Shown here piece by piece: positions 25,201 to 34,689 of a stretch of 64,000 nt of DNA. The position numbers and the translations under genes are program-made. This DNA comes from Patiria miniata. Taxonomy: Eukaryota; Echinodermata; Asteroidea; Valvatida; Asterinidae. Position 1 is the first letter of the stretch; each line of letters starts with the position of its first letter. Where the stretch lies: NCBI RefSeq assembly GCF_015706575.1, contig NW_024037059.1:37175058-37239057 (forward strand). The letters are read 5' to 3'. Below the pieces are notes generated by a model. That model did no database searches. It worked only from the letters and a program-made list of their open reading frames with translations, and was not told where the DNA came from.

Positions 25201-28200
25201 CAGTCCTGAATCCTTCAATTTCAATATGATTTTTTTCCACATCATAGGGGTTCTGGTTAAGTATCTTGATTTTTTTGTAATATAGCCACTGCCATTGATA
25301 TTAGAATCATTATTGGGGCTCCAGACGGACTTTTACCTGGGCCAAGTGACCAACAGGAACTATATTCAGTGTGCTGATCAGTGCATCGAGTTGTGTACTA
25401 TTCCTTGGACGGGCCACCGCGTTATGTGGAAGTTTTTGTTTAGGCAATTAGGACCGAGTTATGGGGACTTTCTGCTGTCCCACAGCGCCTACGGTCCACA
25501 TAGGCTAACTACCATGAGACAAATCGTGTGTAGTCCCCACAATCTCTGCCACAATTAAGGAACAAGTACCAGTGTACTATTCGGGGTACACTAAAAAAAA
25601 ACCACTATTCAGCGTACTGATTAGTACACTAAATACATGTGTAGTTCCTGTTGGCCACGCGGTCAAGGTATTTATGTCGGCCTTTGGGTATTTTCCCACT
25701 ATAACAATACATTAAAGTTGGTGTACGCGTGCTTTTTTGGGTGTTGCACCTTAAAAAAAAAAAAGATTTTCAAATTGAATGGATAGTTTTCTAGCATTAC
25801 ATTAGTTGAGAGCTTTCCAACGAAACAAAAATCGGCCTACGACAAGTTATCAATTAATTAAGTTTAACTTTCGAATTGAGAAGCGGGACGCTCCCCAATC
25901 GGTCCGAAAAGTGTGCACAATTTCTGAACTGGAGCGAGCCATTAAAAAAACCACTTGTTAAAAATGTATAAAGGCCTGCAAAAAATAACAAGCAAATTTA
26001 TTTGTTTCAAATAACAAGCAAAACATTATTTTCCTTTAAATTTCGCTCGGAAAAGAAAATCGAAATTTTGAAAAAGCACATTAGACCAACTTGAAAAAAA
26101 TCAAACAAAACTGGATTTTTTTGGGTCCGAGACCGGTGAAGTTACACAATTTCTGACCGTACCAGATGGCGACAAGCTTTGAACAGGCTAAATTTGCATT
26201 GTCTCTTCATCAGCTGAAACCGTGAAACGCCAGCATAAAATTCAATTGTATACTTACGTGATATTAATGTTATTGACGTTATTGTTGGTATTTTTAAATG
26301 TATTATGCAAATAAGAGGAGAACTGCGCCATCTGTGAGGCATAATCGTTTCGTATGGCAATACGGAACTACGTACCGTAACGAATTTAGTCAACCGTGTA
26401 CATATACACTATCTAGGCAAATGCCGGTCTAATGGTAACTCGTATACTCACGAGATGTTTTCATTTTAAAGCTACAGTCCATCATTTGCAGCTGTCCAAA
26501 AAGTAACTGACGTAATTATTGTTGGAAAACATACTTGGTTGAAAGATAGTAAGGGAACCAACTCCCAGTGAAATTATTCTTTCTAGCATGCTGTCATTTT
26601 GAAGAAAATTTTGAAGGAAATTTCCGTTAGTTTCTGTTGTTCGTTTTTTTCATTCGGCGAAGCGCGCGCCCCCCTTGGCACGACGCACACGCGGTTGCTA
26701 TAATTCGTCGGATCGGTGCGCGACATCGCGTATATAGCTGCAATTGGCTCAGTGAGAACGTGTCTCGGACGCTGAATTCAGGCCCAATTAAAAACACGAT
26801 TTAGCAATTTTTGATTTGAAATCGAGATCCTAGAATGCTGTTTTTCTCGGAATATACAGCTGAAGCTGAGCTGAAAGTTCATCAGGTTAGTTGTTCAGCA
26901 CCCTTCTTTAGATTTTGAGCACGTTTATTGCTTCAAACGAACAAAATGCACAAATCGACTGTACCTTTAAACAGTAAAAAGCGAGCAGATAAGTATTTTA
27001 CAGAATGTGGGAAACTCACTCTATAATACTCCTCTATTCTGAGGAGTATTACTAATAGAAGTTGCCAATATTGGACAGGGATAACTGAAGAGCAATGCCA
27101 GATACGAGAGCACCGACTCCACCCACACATGATATAGATCCAACAGAACATGAGACTAAAGTCCATGTTTACACTTACAGTCAATAATACATACAGTCAT
27201 ATACTTTAGAGAAGATAATCCAATGCGATAATTATTGGGATTGATTTTTTTTTTAATGTCAATACCAGGACGTAAGAATCCAAAGCTCGCTTTGATCAGG
27301 TGTCACACAATGCAAACACCCACAAGTAAGGAGTTAGGTCGGTAATTATACAACATCGTCCTACTTTATTTTCAACCTCGTTTGTGGTCAATTTACATTA
27401 CGTTTCAAGTGTCTTATTGAGGTGATTCGCCGTATCTCTCTTGCAAAAAAAAATGGAATTTGACCATGCAGCTCATGATGATTTTGTATTGGTTAGGCAA
27501 TGTTCCAACTTGGACACAGGTTACTAGGTCATAAGGCATTTCGGATGCAGAAATGGGCATTCTGGAGATTGCTAAAATAGCGTATTTCCCCAAGAAAAAA
27601 ACTTGGTGGATTTTGTTGGTGCGTGTGTGCGTTAATGGCAATATCATGCTATAAAGAGTTTGCAGGACAAAACATTGGCAGTTATAACTTTAAAAAAATG
27701 TTAGTGTCGGTACTGTCGGGCACTTTTTATGTCAATTCTTACCGAAGAGTTGGCCAACACGAACTGCACACTGAGTGACCCCTCCAGTAGATGACGCCCC
27801 TATATAATACCAATAATAGACTATTCGGATAATCCGTCATCATACATTTGCTTTGTACTTAATTATTGCACAATACCTGGAACAATGCTTTTGCACATGG
27901 CAGCGCGACATTACGTCAGCCGGAGAAAACATTCTTTTCATTAGTATACCGCTTGTTATAATACCATTCAGCATGCTGGACTTCAGAACTATTCAGTTGC
28001 ATGAAAATGGGTCAGGGAACGAGATATAATTATAAGAAGATCCCTGAAGTTCCTGAATGTCCACGCTTGGTTATAAATAGGCCTTGAAATGGGCCTCCAT
28101 GAATGTACTTGGAGGCCTAAAGTGATAGCGGTGCTCGGCACATCGAGGTAGAAATGCAGCCTGTGTTTTTTTTTTTTTAAATTATACCCTGTTTACGGAT

Positions 28201-28794
28201 ATAAAGTGAAGGTATCACTTTTTAAAGACTAACTAAAATAACAAAAAAATCATGGCATAAGCTTTCGTAGCTACATCGGCTACTTCATCAGATGCAATAA
28301 AGATGCAATGGTCTCTCTTCATTGCATCTGATGAAGTACAATGTAGCTACGAAAGCTTATGCCATAATTTATTTTAGTTAGTCTTTCAAGCGCTACCTTC
28401 ACTATCTGCACTCTATACATCGGTATATAAGGTAATAAAAGTGTCGGTCACTTCGCCCATTTTCCACTTCGCCCATTTTCCACTTCGCCCACAACTATTT
28501 CGCCCACAACCATTTCGCCCACAACCACTTCGCCCATTTGGATAAGTAAATTTTTGGGGGAAATCCGAAAACAAGGGCCATATCGATCCCTTTTCGCAAG
28601 GAAATAGTCATGAACGTAGGCCTATACTTAGTCTGCATCGAGCTTGTCGGACGCTCTCGATAGATTATACTCGATCACTAGCCAAGTACTGCTTTTTTTA
28701 ACATGCGGGTTTAATTACCTTGGGCTTGCAGTAGCCAAGCTTGGTGAACTTCTTCCGCCGTTACCCTCCGTATGCATGCACTTGGGGACGTCAT
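22273..28794 (-). CDS. AANAT-like GNAT acetyltransferase, gene B (five exons, 175 aa)
   Basis: Coding exons in transcript order are 28719-28794, 24037-24143, 23371-23493, 22718-22871 and 22273-22340. All have GT/AG borders, in phases 1-0-0-1, with stop TAA. The start at 28794 gives MTSPSACIRRVTAEEVHQAW, matching gene A. Family marks of aralkylamine/serotonin N-acetyltransferases follow: LRQREAPDLFWGYFENGRLI, DPDGSTVCLNTLRVHPD, FYEGLHFRCLGPS and a final QWFDMEY (the usual WYEM end). Such enzymes move acetyl from acetyl-CoA to an amine. The acetyl-CoA loop reads HGKGIET where the family has (Q/R)xxGx(G/A), and the HxH-type catalytic site reads CLN, so activity may be altered or lost. The FY pair is kept. 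Intron 1 is 4.6 kb and full of repeats. It is a tandem duplicate of gene A; substrate unknown. Confidence 0.85.
23030..23202. mobile_element. TTAA-flanked MITE, truncated copy d
   Basis: Starts after TTAA (23026-23029) with AGGGAAGATACAACATTTGC and follows copies b and c up to the CAACGCTGGTCGGCCGAC core, where it stops. It lies in the intron between exons 3 and 4 of gene B. Confidence 0.65.
24348..24476. mobile_element. Short MITE with inverted ends
   Basis: The ends are ATGTGCTTGGCCGG(T)TTTAAACAA and its inverse, TTGTTTAATACCGGCCAAGCACAT, around a core of about 75 bp that is itself rich in inverted GGT/ACC pieces. It lies in intron 1 of acetyltransferase gene B. Target duplication unclear. 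Confidence 0.6.
25711..26012. repeat. Dispersed repeat, inverted relative of 59850-60103
   Basis: Runs from AAAGTTGGTGTACGCGTG through TTTTCTAGCATTACATTAGT and CACAATTTCTGAACTGGAGC to a TTTATTTGTTT tail. The same blocks occur in reverse order and orientation at 59850-60103. This is an interspersed family with no recognisable coding sequence. It lies in intron 1 of gene B. Confidence 0.65.
28255..28295 (-). ncRNA. Hammerhead-ribozyme-like motif (left arm)
   Basis: On the minus strand: a 4-base stem I strand GCAT, the core CTGATGA, one extra A, a 5-bp stem II GTAGC/GCTAC with a 7-base loop, GAA, a 2-bp stem III AG/CT, the T17 position, and the matching stem I strand ATGC. The order and core bases fit a minimal type I hammerhead of the kind reported in Penelope-like elements and retrozymes. 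The extra A beside stem II is a departure from the consensus. It is in sense orientation within intron 1 of gene B. Self-cleavage is untested. Confidence 0.5.
28324..28362 (+). ncRNA. Hammerhead-ribozyme-like motif (right arm, eroded)
   Basis: Inverse partner of the left-arm motif, with the same GCAT-CTGATGA start and GAAAGCTTATGC end. Stem II is reduced to GTA/TAC by changes in its loop side, so this copy is probably less able to fold. Confidence 0.4.
28442..28541. repeat. Short tandem repeat, CACTTCGCCCA type
   Basis: Six imperfect copies of (C)ACTTCGCCCATTTTC and then ATTTCGCCCACAACC, unit 15-18 bp. It ends about 100 bp below the 3' limit of intron 1's first exon of gene B. Confidence 0.75.
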
Positions 28795-29128
28795 TAAGTT
28801 CTCCTGTCAGGTTCTACGGACCAAATTTTGCCCTGAACGTCAATGCCACACTGACCCAACCTGCACTAGGGCCCGTATATCAACCTCTGGTGGGATCAAA
28901 ACAGAATGCAGACGAAAGAATTGAGTTGAATCGCCTGAAATTCTCGCGTGAAATTCTCACCCGTCCGTTTCTGCACTGTGACTGTATACCCGGCCGTCTT
29001 GCTTGATGGTGCATGGCATAATAAAAAGATCAATTCACGTAGTGTCTGAATAATACAATCCACAGCAGCTTAACAAAGAAGTGTCTATTGAGTAATCAAT
29101 TATAGTGACTATATTGAGTAGTCAATAT

Positions 29129-29255
29129 AGGAAGACACTACCATCAACTTAACTTATATATAGACCAACTATGGCAAGACACTACCAGCATGGAGGAATG
29201 TTCTTATTCCTCCATGCTACCAGCAACTTAACTTATATATAGACCAACTATGGCG
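29129..29255. repeat. Direct repeat with a perfect 13-bp hairpin
   Basis: ACTTAACTTATATATAGACC followed by AACTATGGC occurs twice, about 80 bp apart. Between the copies is the hairpin GCATGGAGGAATG/CATTCCTCC-type stem with a 4-base loop. The function is unknown. Confidence 0.6.
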
Positions 29256-29410
29256 ATGTCTGAACCATCGACAGCGAATACTGTGTTACTGCACGCACAA
29301 CCGGTTGCCTTTGGTATTGCTAACTACGGTTACAGCACTGGAAAACGGTGGTGCATATTGGCAGAATTTGAGCATATATCTTTCTATACATGTAGTTAAA
29401 ACAGTACACG

Positions 29411-29620
29411 CAGTGGCGTAGCCGGGGGGGGGGGGGGCGTGAGGGGGCGACAGCCCCCCCCCATGAAACCTTGTCGCCCCTCCCCCCCAAGTCGCCCCCC
29501 ACTGAGATTTTGAGTTTCTAAAAAAATTATCATTGATCTACATGACGCCCCCCCCCCCCCCCCATGAAATGTTCCAGCCCCCCAGCGCCCCCCACTGAAA
29601 AATTCCTGGCTACGCCACTG
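29411..29620. mobile_element. hAT-type MITE, 210 bp, with exact target duplication
   Basis: The ends are CAGTGGCGTAGCC and GGCTACGCCACTG, an exact 13-bp inverted repeat. They are flanked by the identical 8-bp duplications AGTACACG at 29403-29410 and 29621-29628. The interior has long G and C runs. All hAT hallmarks are present except a transposase. Confidence 0.92.
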
Positions 29621-29684
29621 AGTACACGTAGTTAAAACTCTCCACTGGAGGGCCTGCCCCGGCGGCAACGCAAACTGCACCTAG

Positions 29685-30162
29685 GGGTGCAGACCAGTAA
29701 ATCGGTCCGAAATTGCCTGCGCCGGCCAAATCGCGATTTGCATGCCCTCAAAATCTTCGGTATTTGAGCATGCTGTGGGCCATGAACTTGAGGGTTTGTA
29801 AAAAATATGGGTGGAAGCCGTGCACAGGACTGGGAGCTTGCAGTTCTGTGTAATTTGGATGTAATTTGCACCCTAAAAGCGCTCTATTTTGCAATGGAGT
29901 GTAGGCATCGTTTTTCAAAATGGCGATGGGCTTCAGGACTATTTTCAGGGGTGATCGTCTTCAGATGGAAATTTCTCCTAAAAGTCATCAGTTGACCCCC
30001 CGTAAATTGAACAGAAAATGAAAGATGATGAAATAAGCTTTAATTTGATGTGTGTTTCGAACACCTTGGAGAGTTGCGAGTATTTTTCCCGAATTTTTGA
30101 AGTGGGAGCATTTACCATTGGGGTCTATCGAAGTTTATTTACTGGTCTGCTACCCTAGTATT
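29685..30162. mobile_element. Dispersed element with GGGTGCAGACCAGTAAAT ends
   Basis: The left end GGGTGCAGACCAGTAAAT and the right end ATTTACTGGTCTGCTACCC are inverted copies. The interior matches 16386-16700. CTA/TAG at both edges could be a 3-bp target duplication as used by Harbinger-type elements, but the call is tentative. Confidence 0.6.
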
Positions 30163-30436
30163 ATGCCTATATATTTCTGTGTACAAAATGGCGCACGCTC
30201 TTTGTAAACAAATTTAGAGATGTCATTTTTTTTGGAGGGCAAGAGACAAAGAAGCACCCATTTGCAGTTGTGGATTATTGCTTTTCGTTTTCTGATCGGA
30301 TAAGGGCTATATGCAATCTTTACTCACACTTCTACTACACGTCTTTTTGTCACATTATCCGCCAGTATCCTGCTTATATGATGCTCACGGGACTATTACC
30401 GTATTTTGTTTAATGTTACAACACACAGTCACACCA

Positions 30437-30621
30437 TATGAGACAGTCTAATGTAGAGAAAGGATACTATACGGTGTATTATAAGAGCCTCCTCCTTGAA
30501 TGGATTTCCCCTTGTAATCCGTATGGAATCGTGTGTCGCTGACCTTGAACCGAGTTCAGCGACTAACGGATAGGACGTACTTCGACCCATTACTGGGGCC
30601 CTCACATTAGACTGTCTCATA
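30437..30621. mobile_element. 185-bp MITE with 18-bp inverted ends
   Basis: The ends TATGAGACAGTCTAATGT and ACATTAGACTGTCTCATA are exact inverses. The centre contains a second hairpin, CGCTGACC/GTTCAGCG. Frames through it are spurious. Confidence 0.7.
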
Positions 30622-30780
30622 CTTAACCTTTGGGGGACGCCTGAAAATGTTCCTTTCCGGTGACTGAGAGGTCCTCCTTGTGGAGGATTATTATAAGATG
30701 GATATTTACCAAGAACCAAATACATATCGACTGTACGTCTGTTTATTTCTGCTTTAGAGGCATACTGGACTTGTTTGACC

Positions 30781-31090
30781 TAGCTGTTTGAAAAGACTGT
30801 TTATTAGTTTGGGTGGACATGTACTGTCTAATCTCCAGCCCATTTTGAAATCACTTGATTCCCTCTCATGTGCAGAATATTGAAGAAAAGTCTCCTAAAT
30901 ATTGAAGAAAAGTCTCCTTTAAAGTTACACTGAATTGAATCTTCAAACTTGGTTGGTAAAATACTGAGGACCTTATTTGCCAATGAAAATTTCGGAGATT
31001 TTTGCTGGCTAAAGTAAAGAGTGAGTAAAGTTGGCCTGATTTCGTTTTGCATGTTTTTGAGCACTCAAGGTCCCAGTCTGAGCTCAGACC
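30781..31090. repeat. Dispersed repeat, inverted relative of 49722-50016
   Basis: Shares, in inverted order, blocks such as GCTGTTTGAAAAGA, TTTTGAAATCACTTGA, AGGACCTT and TGGCCTGATTT(C)GTTTTGC with 49722-50016. It also contains a 25-bp direct duplication (AATATTGAAGAAAAGTCTCC, twice). Confidence 0.65.
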
Positions 31091-31999
31091 TATAAAACAA
31101 GTCCAAAACAATCCTAGCTTATCTTGGTAGACTACTTATACTAGCATGCAGCAAACTCACGTTCTGACGGATATCATTCAGTCTCTTCCTCAGTTCGAAG
31201 CTTCCAATTCTTTCTCAGAACAACAATAAAATGTATAGCGAGTCACTTCACATGGCGTCTGCCAAACCTCTTCCCAACATTACACTTATTTCACTCACCT
31301 GTTCAAATTAAAAGTGCATGTAGCTGCTTAATTATACATGTACAAAATACTGATGGTAAATCACAGGACTGCCGTGTTGCTGTTATCTGCGGAAATGGAT
31401 CTACCGGCTCCAACACGGGTGAGTTGATGACGGTGGAAAACAGAGCCTAGGAAGAGTGGTGTACAGTAGGGCAGTGGTAGGGTCTACGCATGGAGGAGTT
31501 CAAAGTTCACACGTTTATCGTTTGGAGTGCCAATTGGAGAAGACGAAGCGGCTTGAATGCCAGTGGCGCACAAAATACGGTTTTTACGGCGAGAGCACAT
31601 CAACTGGTCATGCTGGTCCTATTGATAGGTTACTATTTACTAATAGGTTACTATTTACTAATGTTGTATGATTATTTTACGGTGGTGGATACCTGTACCG
31701 CCATAGACATACATGTACCATGGGAAGGTCGGGGAAATTGCGTGTGTGGCGGGGAGGGATATCAATATTATTCGCTTCGGGTGAAGGTATATTGCACATA
31801 CTGACGGGCAGATCTGAATTTTTTACAAATAGAAAGGGGGACCACCCCTTCCAATGTTTTCACAACCCTATACATGTGTCTTCTTTTGTTTCGTGTTAAA
31901 ATACACGAGCACGATGCAATCGCTCCTCATATACTTTGTTTAAATAATCTTCCACATCAACAACACCAGCATGTTCTACTTTAGAGTAGGCCACTGATC

Positions 32000-32135
32000 T
32001 CTATATAAAGACTGGATAGCGGCTAAAGAGCCGCACAGTGAATGAATTTGACGCCATATTGGTGAGACCGGTGAGACCGGCTGGTGATCTACAAAGGACT
32101 TACGAGTTGCGGTCTTTATATATAAATCACTTGAT
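32000..32135. mobile_element. Probable MITE
   Basis: Opposed ends TCTATATAAAGACTGG and CGGTCTTTATATATAAA enclose a short core with a GGTGAGACC direct pair. Boundaries are uncertain. Confidence 0.4.
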
Positions 32136-32619
32136 TTATATTTTGACCACACTGATCACGGTTTACAATTTTTCCATCGTCGTGGTTTACTTCTTTTTTT
32201 TAATGCCGCAGTTCCTTTTTAATTGAAAATAGAAATTCGATTTCCAAACAACTAATTTAGGCTATGCGTGATAAATTCCTCAAACAAAATTTAAGAAATA
32301 AAAACGAACGAAGACAAACAATGCTATACTATCAACATTGAAAACCATAGTCGTTCCAAGTGCGCTTTCAGTTACTTTTCCAGTGTAATAATGTCACTTA
32401 TACCATGGAGGAAGTATACCAAAAGTTACGGGAACATTTTCACTATTGTCTGATACGGCTAAAACTAGATTCATAGGCCTAAAAATATACATAGATTAAA
32501 AATAAATAATGACCCACCGTTTCTTTTCAAACGGTATTAAAACAAGCGTCCTCTCATCTTGCCGTGGCTAGTGCTACTGCCCCACAGCTAGGCTGACCAC
32601 TGGCATACGTGTACAAGTC

Positions 32620-32795
32620 CCAAGTGTGAATGTTCCCAGCGGGCATATGCCCGTTGGAACGTGCCCAGTGGGACGTTCCGTTGGATCGAGCAGCATACAG
32701 CTGTGTCCCCGCGGGTATATGCTCGCGATCCAGTGGATCGGGCATATCCAAACGGGAACGTTCCGTGGGAACGGGAACGTTCCCGACTTTGGAGA
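32620..32795. repeat. Cluster of short palindromes (GGGCATATGCCC, GGGAACGTTCCC)
   Basis: Repeated, partly overlapping palindromes: GGGCATATGCCC at about 32641, two copies of GGAACGTTCC near 32756 and 32776, and related CGATCCAGTGGATCG pieces. Frames on both strands through it have no recognisable product. Confidence 0.55.
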
Positions 32796-33049
32796 CGCTC
32801 CCTAATCATCCTTACTCGCAGCTGGTATGCTGAATTGCGAAGGACGCGGCTGCAACGTGGTCGGGCCGCTGGCACGTAAAGGCGCCTATGGCTGCCGGCC
32901 ACATCGACCCATAATTATCAGGCATGCATCTGGGAAGTCACAAAAAAAGAGGAAATTCAAATCTTTCCAAGACTTTGTACAGAGTTTTTCTATTTTCAAT
33001 GGCACACATTGGACGTAAAAAAGAGGAAATCAGCTGATCCGAGGAAAAG

Positions 33050-33270
33050 TTACATGACTGAATTATATGACCATGGAGCACAGCCTGAGATCGAAAGTGT
33101 TTGATTTTGCCGGAGGGAGGAAAACCGGAGGGCCCGGAGAAAAATCCTCGTGGCACAGGAGAGAACCAACGCACAACTCTACTCACTTGTGATCCGCGGC
33201 CAGGATTCGAACCGCGGTCACCTTGGTGAGAGGCGAGCGCTTTACGCACAAGCCACCCATGCCACCCCAT
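33050..33270 (-). repeat. tRNA-derived SINE
   Basis: Minus-strand head with an A-box-like TGGCTTGTGCGTAAAGCGCTC, then a B box GGTTCGAATCC, then a tRNA-unrelated body with TTTTTCTCCGGGCCCTCCGG and TTTTCCTCCC. Such bodies follow tRNA-like heads in SINEs of many marine invertebrates. The tRNA part does not fold as a full functional tRNA with a proper acceptor stem, so this is a SINE and not a tRNA gene. Confidence 0.7.
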
Positions 33271-34384
33271 ACGACCCCATGCCCCCAATTTTACCTTATC
33301 ATACCCCCACGAATTTTGGTATTTTTACTAATTGGACAACGAGCAATCAAACTAGCCTATTTGCGACGATAAAATGTTGCCTCTAAATAGGGGCTGAGGC
33401 ATTGGGGAGACACTGAAACGTCTCCCTTATTCCACCATGTCTCCCAAAGGTATAACTTATGACGCTATTAAAATGTCTCCCATCACCGTTTCTACTCGTG
33501 GTTGTATAGCGCTTGTTACAAATGTCTCAAAGCGCTTCACAAAGTAAAAACAGAGCGCTAAAAAGTAAGAAATAATGATCAAAGTTGGCTACACGTGTAA
33601 AGATGTTCGAAACTTTCCCATCTTTAAATGCCAAATTCTGATTTTAAAATAAATTACACCGACTACAAAAGAGACCCTCATCAATAACTCCAAAATGTGT
33701 TGGTGGTATAGCAACTTGAACTGTTAACTTGTTGGATTGTTATTCATAAGATAGAGTTTGCGTTGGGGTGATGCAAAATTATGTGTTTTTTGCCTTTAAA
33801 TATAGGTCGGTGAAGGGCAAAACCCCAAAAATGTATGTTAAATATTCTTTGGATTTAAACGGCACTTTAATCAACGAATCAAGCATGTCCATCCCCAAGC
33901 AGAAGAAAATTCCACCATTTAAAAATCAAAGAAAGAAATTCACAAATATTAATAGTTCATATCAACATAAATTCACATTATGAATTGAAACACTCCAATA
34001 ATGACTAGTGAAAGAGATATATTAAAACTACGTTCGCGATGATTTTAATTATAACGTGCCATTTCCATCGACTTCTCTTATTATGATTGAAATAAAATTA
34101 TAATTGAAATAAAATGACATTTTGTGAAAAAAATCGTTACAAAATCAAATTTTATGGGACACATTGTAAGAAAATCGGAAATTTCGTTGGAAAATTCAAA
34201 AAGTCAGATTTCCGATTAAAATCGGAAAAGTTTAATCTCTGGAATAGCCTATGTAATTTCCTTTTTCGTGGTTGATTTATGATTCAGAAGGACAAACGAT
34301 ATAGTCAACTCTTGCATCACCAGAAATCTCAAAATGTTACTATAAATCAAGGCATAGATTTAAACTATGAGCCAATTAAAGTAC

Positions 34385-34432
34385 TTGAAGTCCTGATGAC
34401 GAACAGAGCACACTGTTCGAAACGTCGAGTTA
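34385..34432 (+). ncRNA. Hammerhead-ribozyme-like motif
   Basis: Reads TC, core CTGATGA (34393-34399), one extra C, a 6-bp stem II GAACAG/CTGTTC with loop AGCACA, GAA, a 2-bp stem III AC/GT, then C and GA to pair with the leading TC. This matches the minimal hammerheads known from Penelope-like retroelements. The short stems mean that, if active at all, it may need a dimer. It lies between acetyltransferase genes A and B, on the opposite strand. No reverse transcriptase was found nearby. Confidence 0.55.
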
Positions 34433-34540
34433 AAACAACTGGCTTAGAACCACACAACTTAAAAGAGATAATATTCACATGGTGTTACCACAAACCTTCT
34501 GCGCTTTGTTCATGTCCACCATGCAAACCTGCAAGTCTCA

Positions 34541-34546
34541 TTTATT
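34541..34546 (-). terminator. Candidate polyadenylation signal for acetyltransferase gene A
   Basis: AATAAA on the minus strand about 145 bp beyond the stop codon of gene A. Position is suitable; not otherwise supported. Confidence 0.4.
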
Positions 34547-34689
34547 TCATTCTGGGAGTTATTAAAATGGACCTGTGTCAAATTTGGAGTGGGTCGTCCG
34601 TCCACCCACTCCACCCCTGGCTACAGTACGGACCGAGACAGAAACTGGGCCAATTGAAGTTGGAGACTGCCCCCAATACACCTGCCATC

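Larger units (their letters stand above)
28203..28412. mobile_element. Foldback pair carrying hammerhead-like motifs
   Basis: Left arm (about 28203-28299) and right arm (about 28315-28412) are inverted copies sharing AAAGACTAACTAAAATAA, TGGCATAAGCTTTCGTAGCT and CTTCATCAGATGCAAT, separated by a short unlike segment. Each arm holds a hammerhead-ribozyme-like core, on opposite strands. The arrangement resembles two copies of a short non-autonomous retroelement or retrozyme end joined head to head. It lies in intron 1 of gene B. Confidence 0.65.

Noticed and set aside
28644-29006. 120-codon plus-strand frame
   Set aside because: It is antisense to exon 1 of acetyltransferase gene B, whose minus-strand reading matches gene A.
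31150-31206. Small minus-strand exon (ELRKRLNDIRQN then a GTGAGT donor)
   Set aside because: One short segment with plausible borders but no partner exons or family resemblance.
33180-33265. Functional tRNA gene on the minus strand
   Set aside because: It has A- and B-box-like parts but no proper acceptor stem, and it continues into a SINE body.
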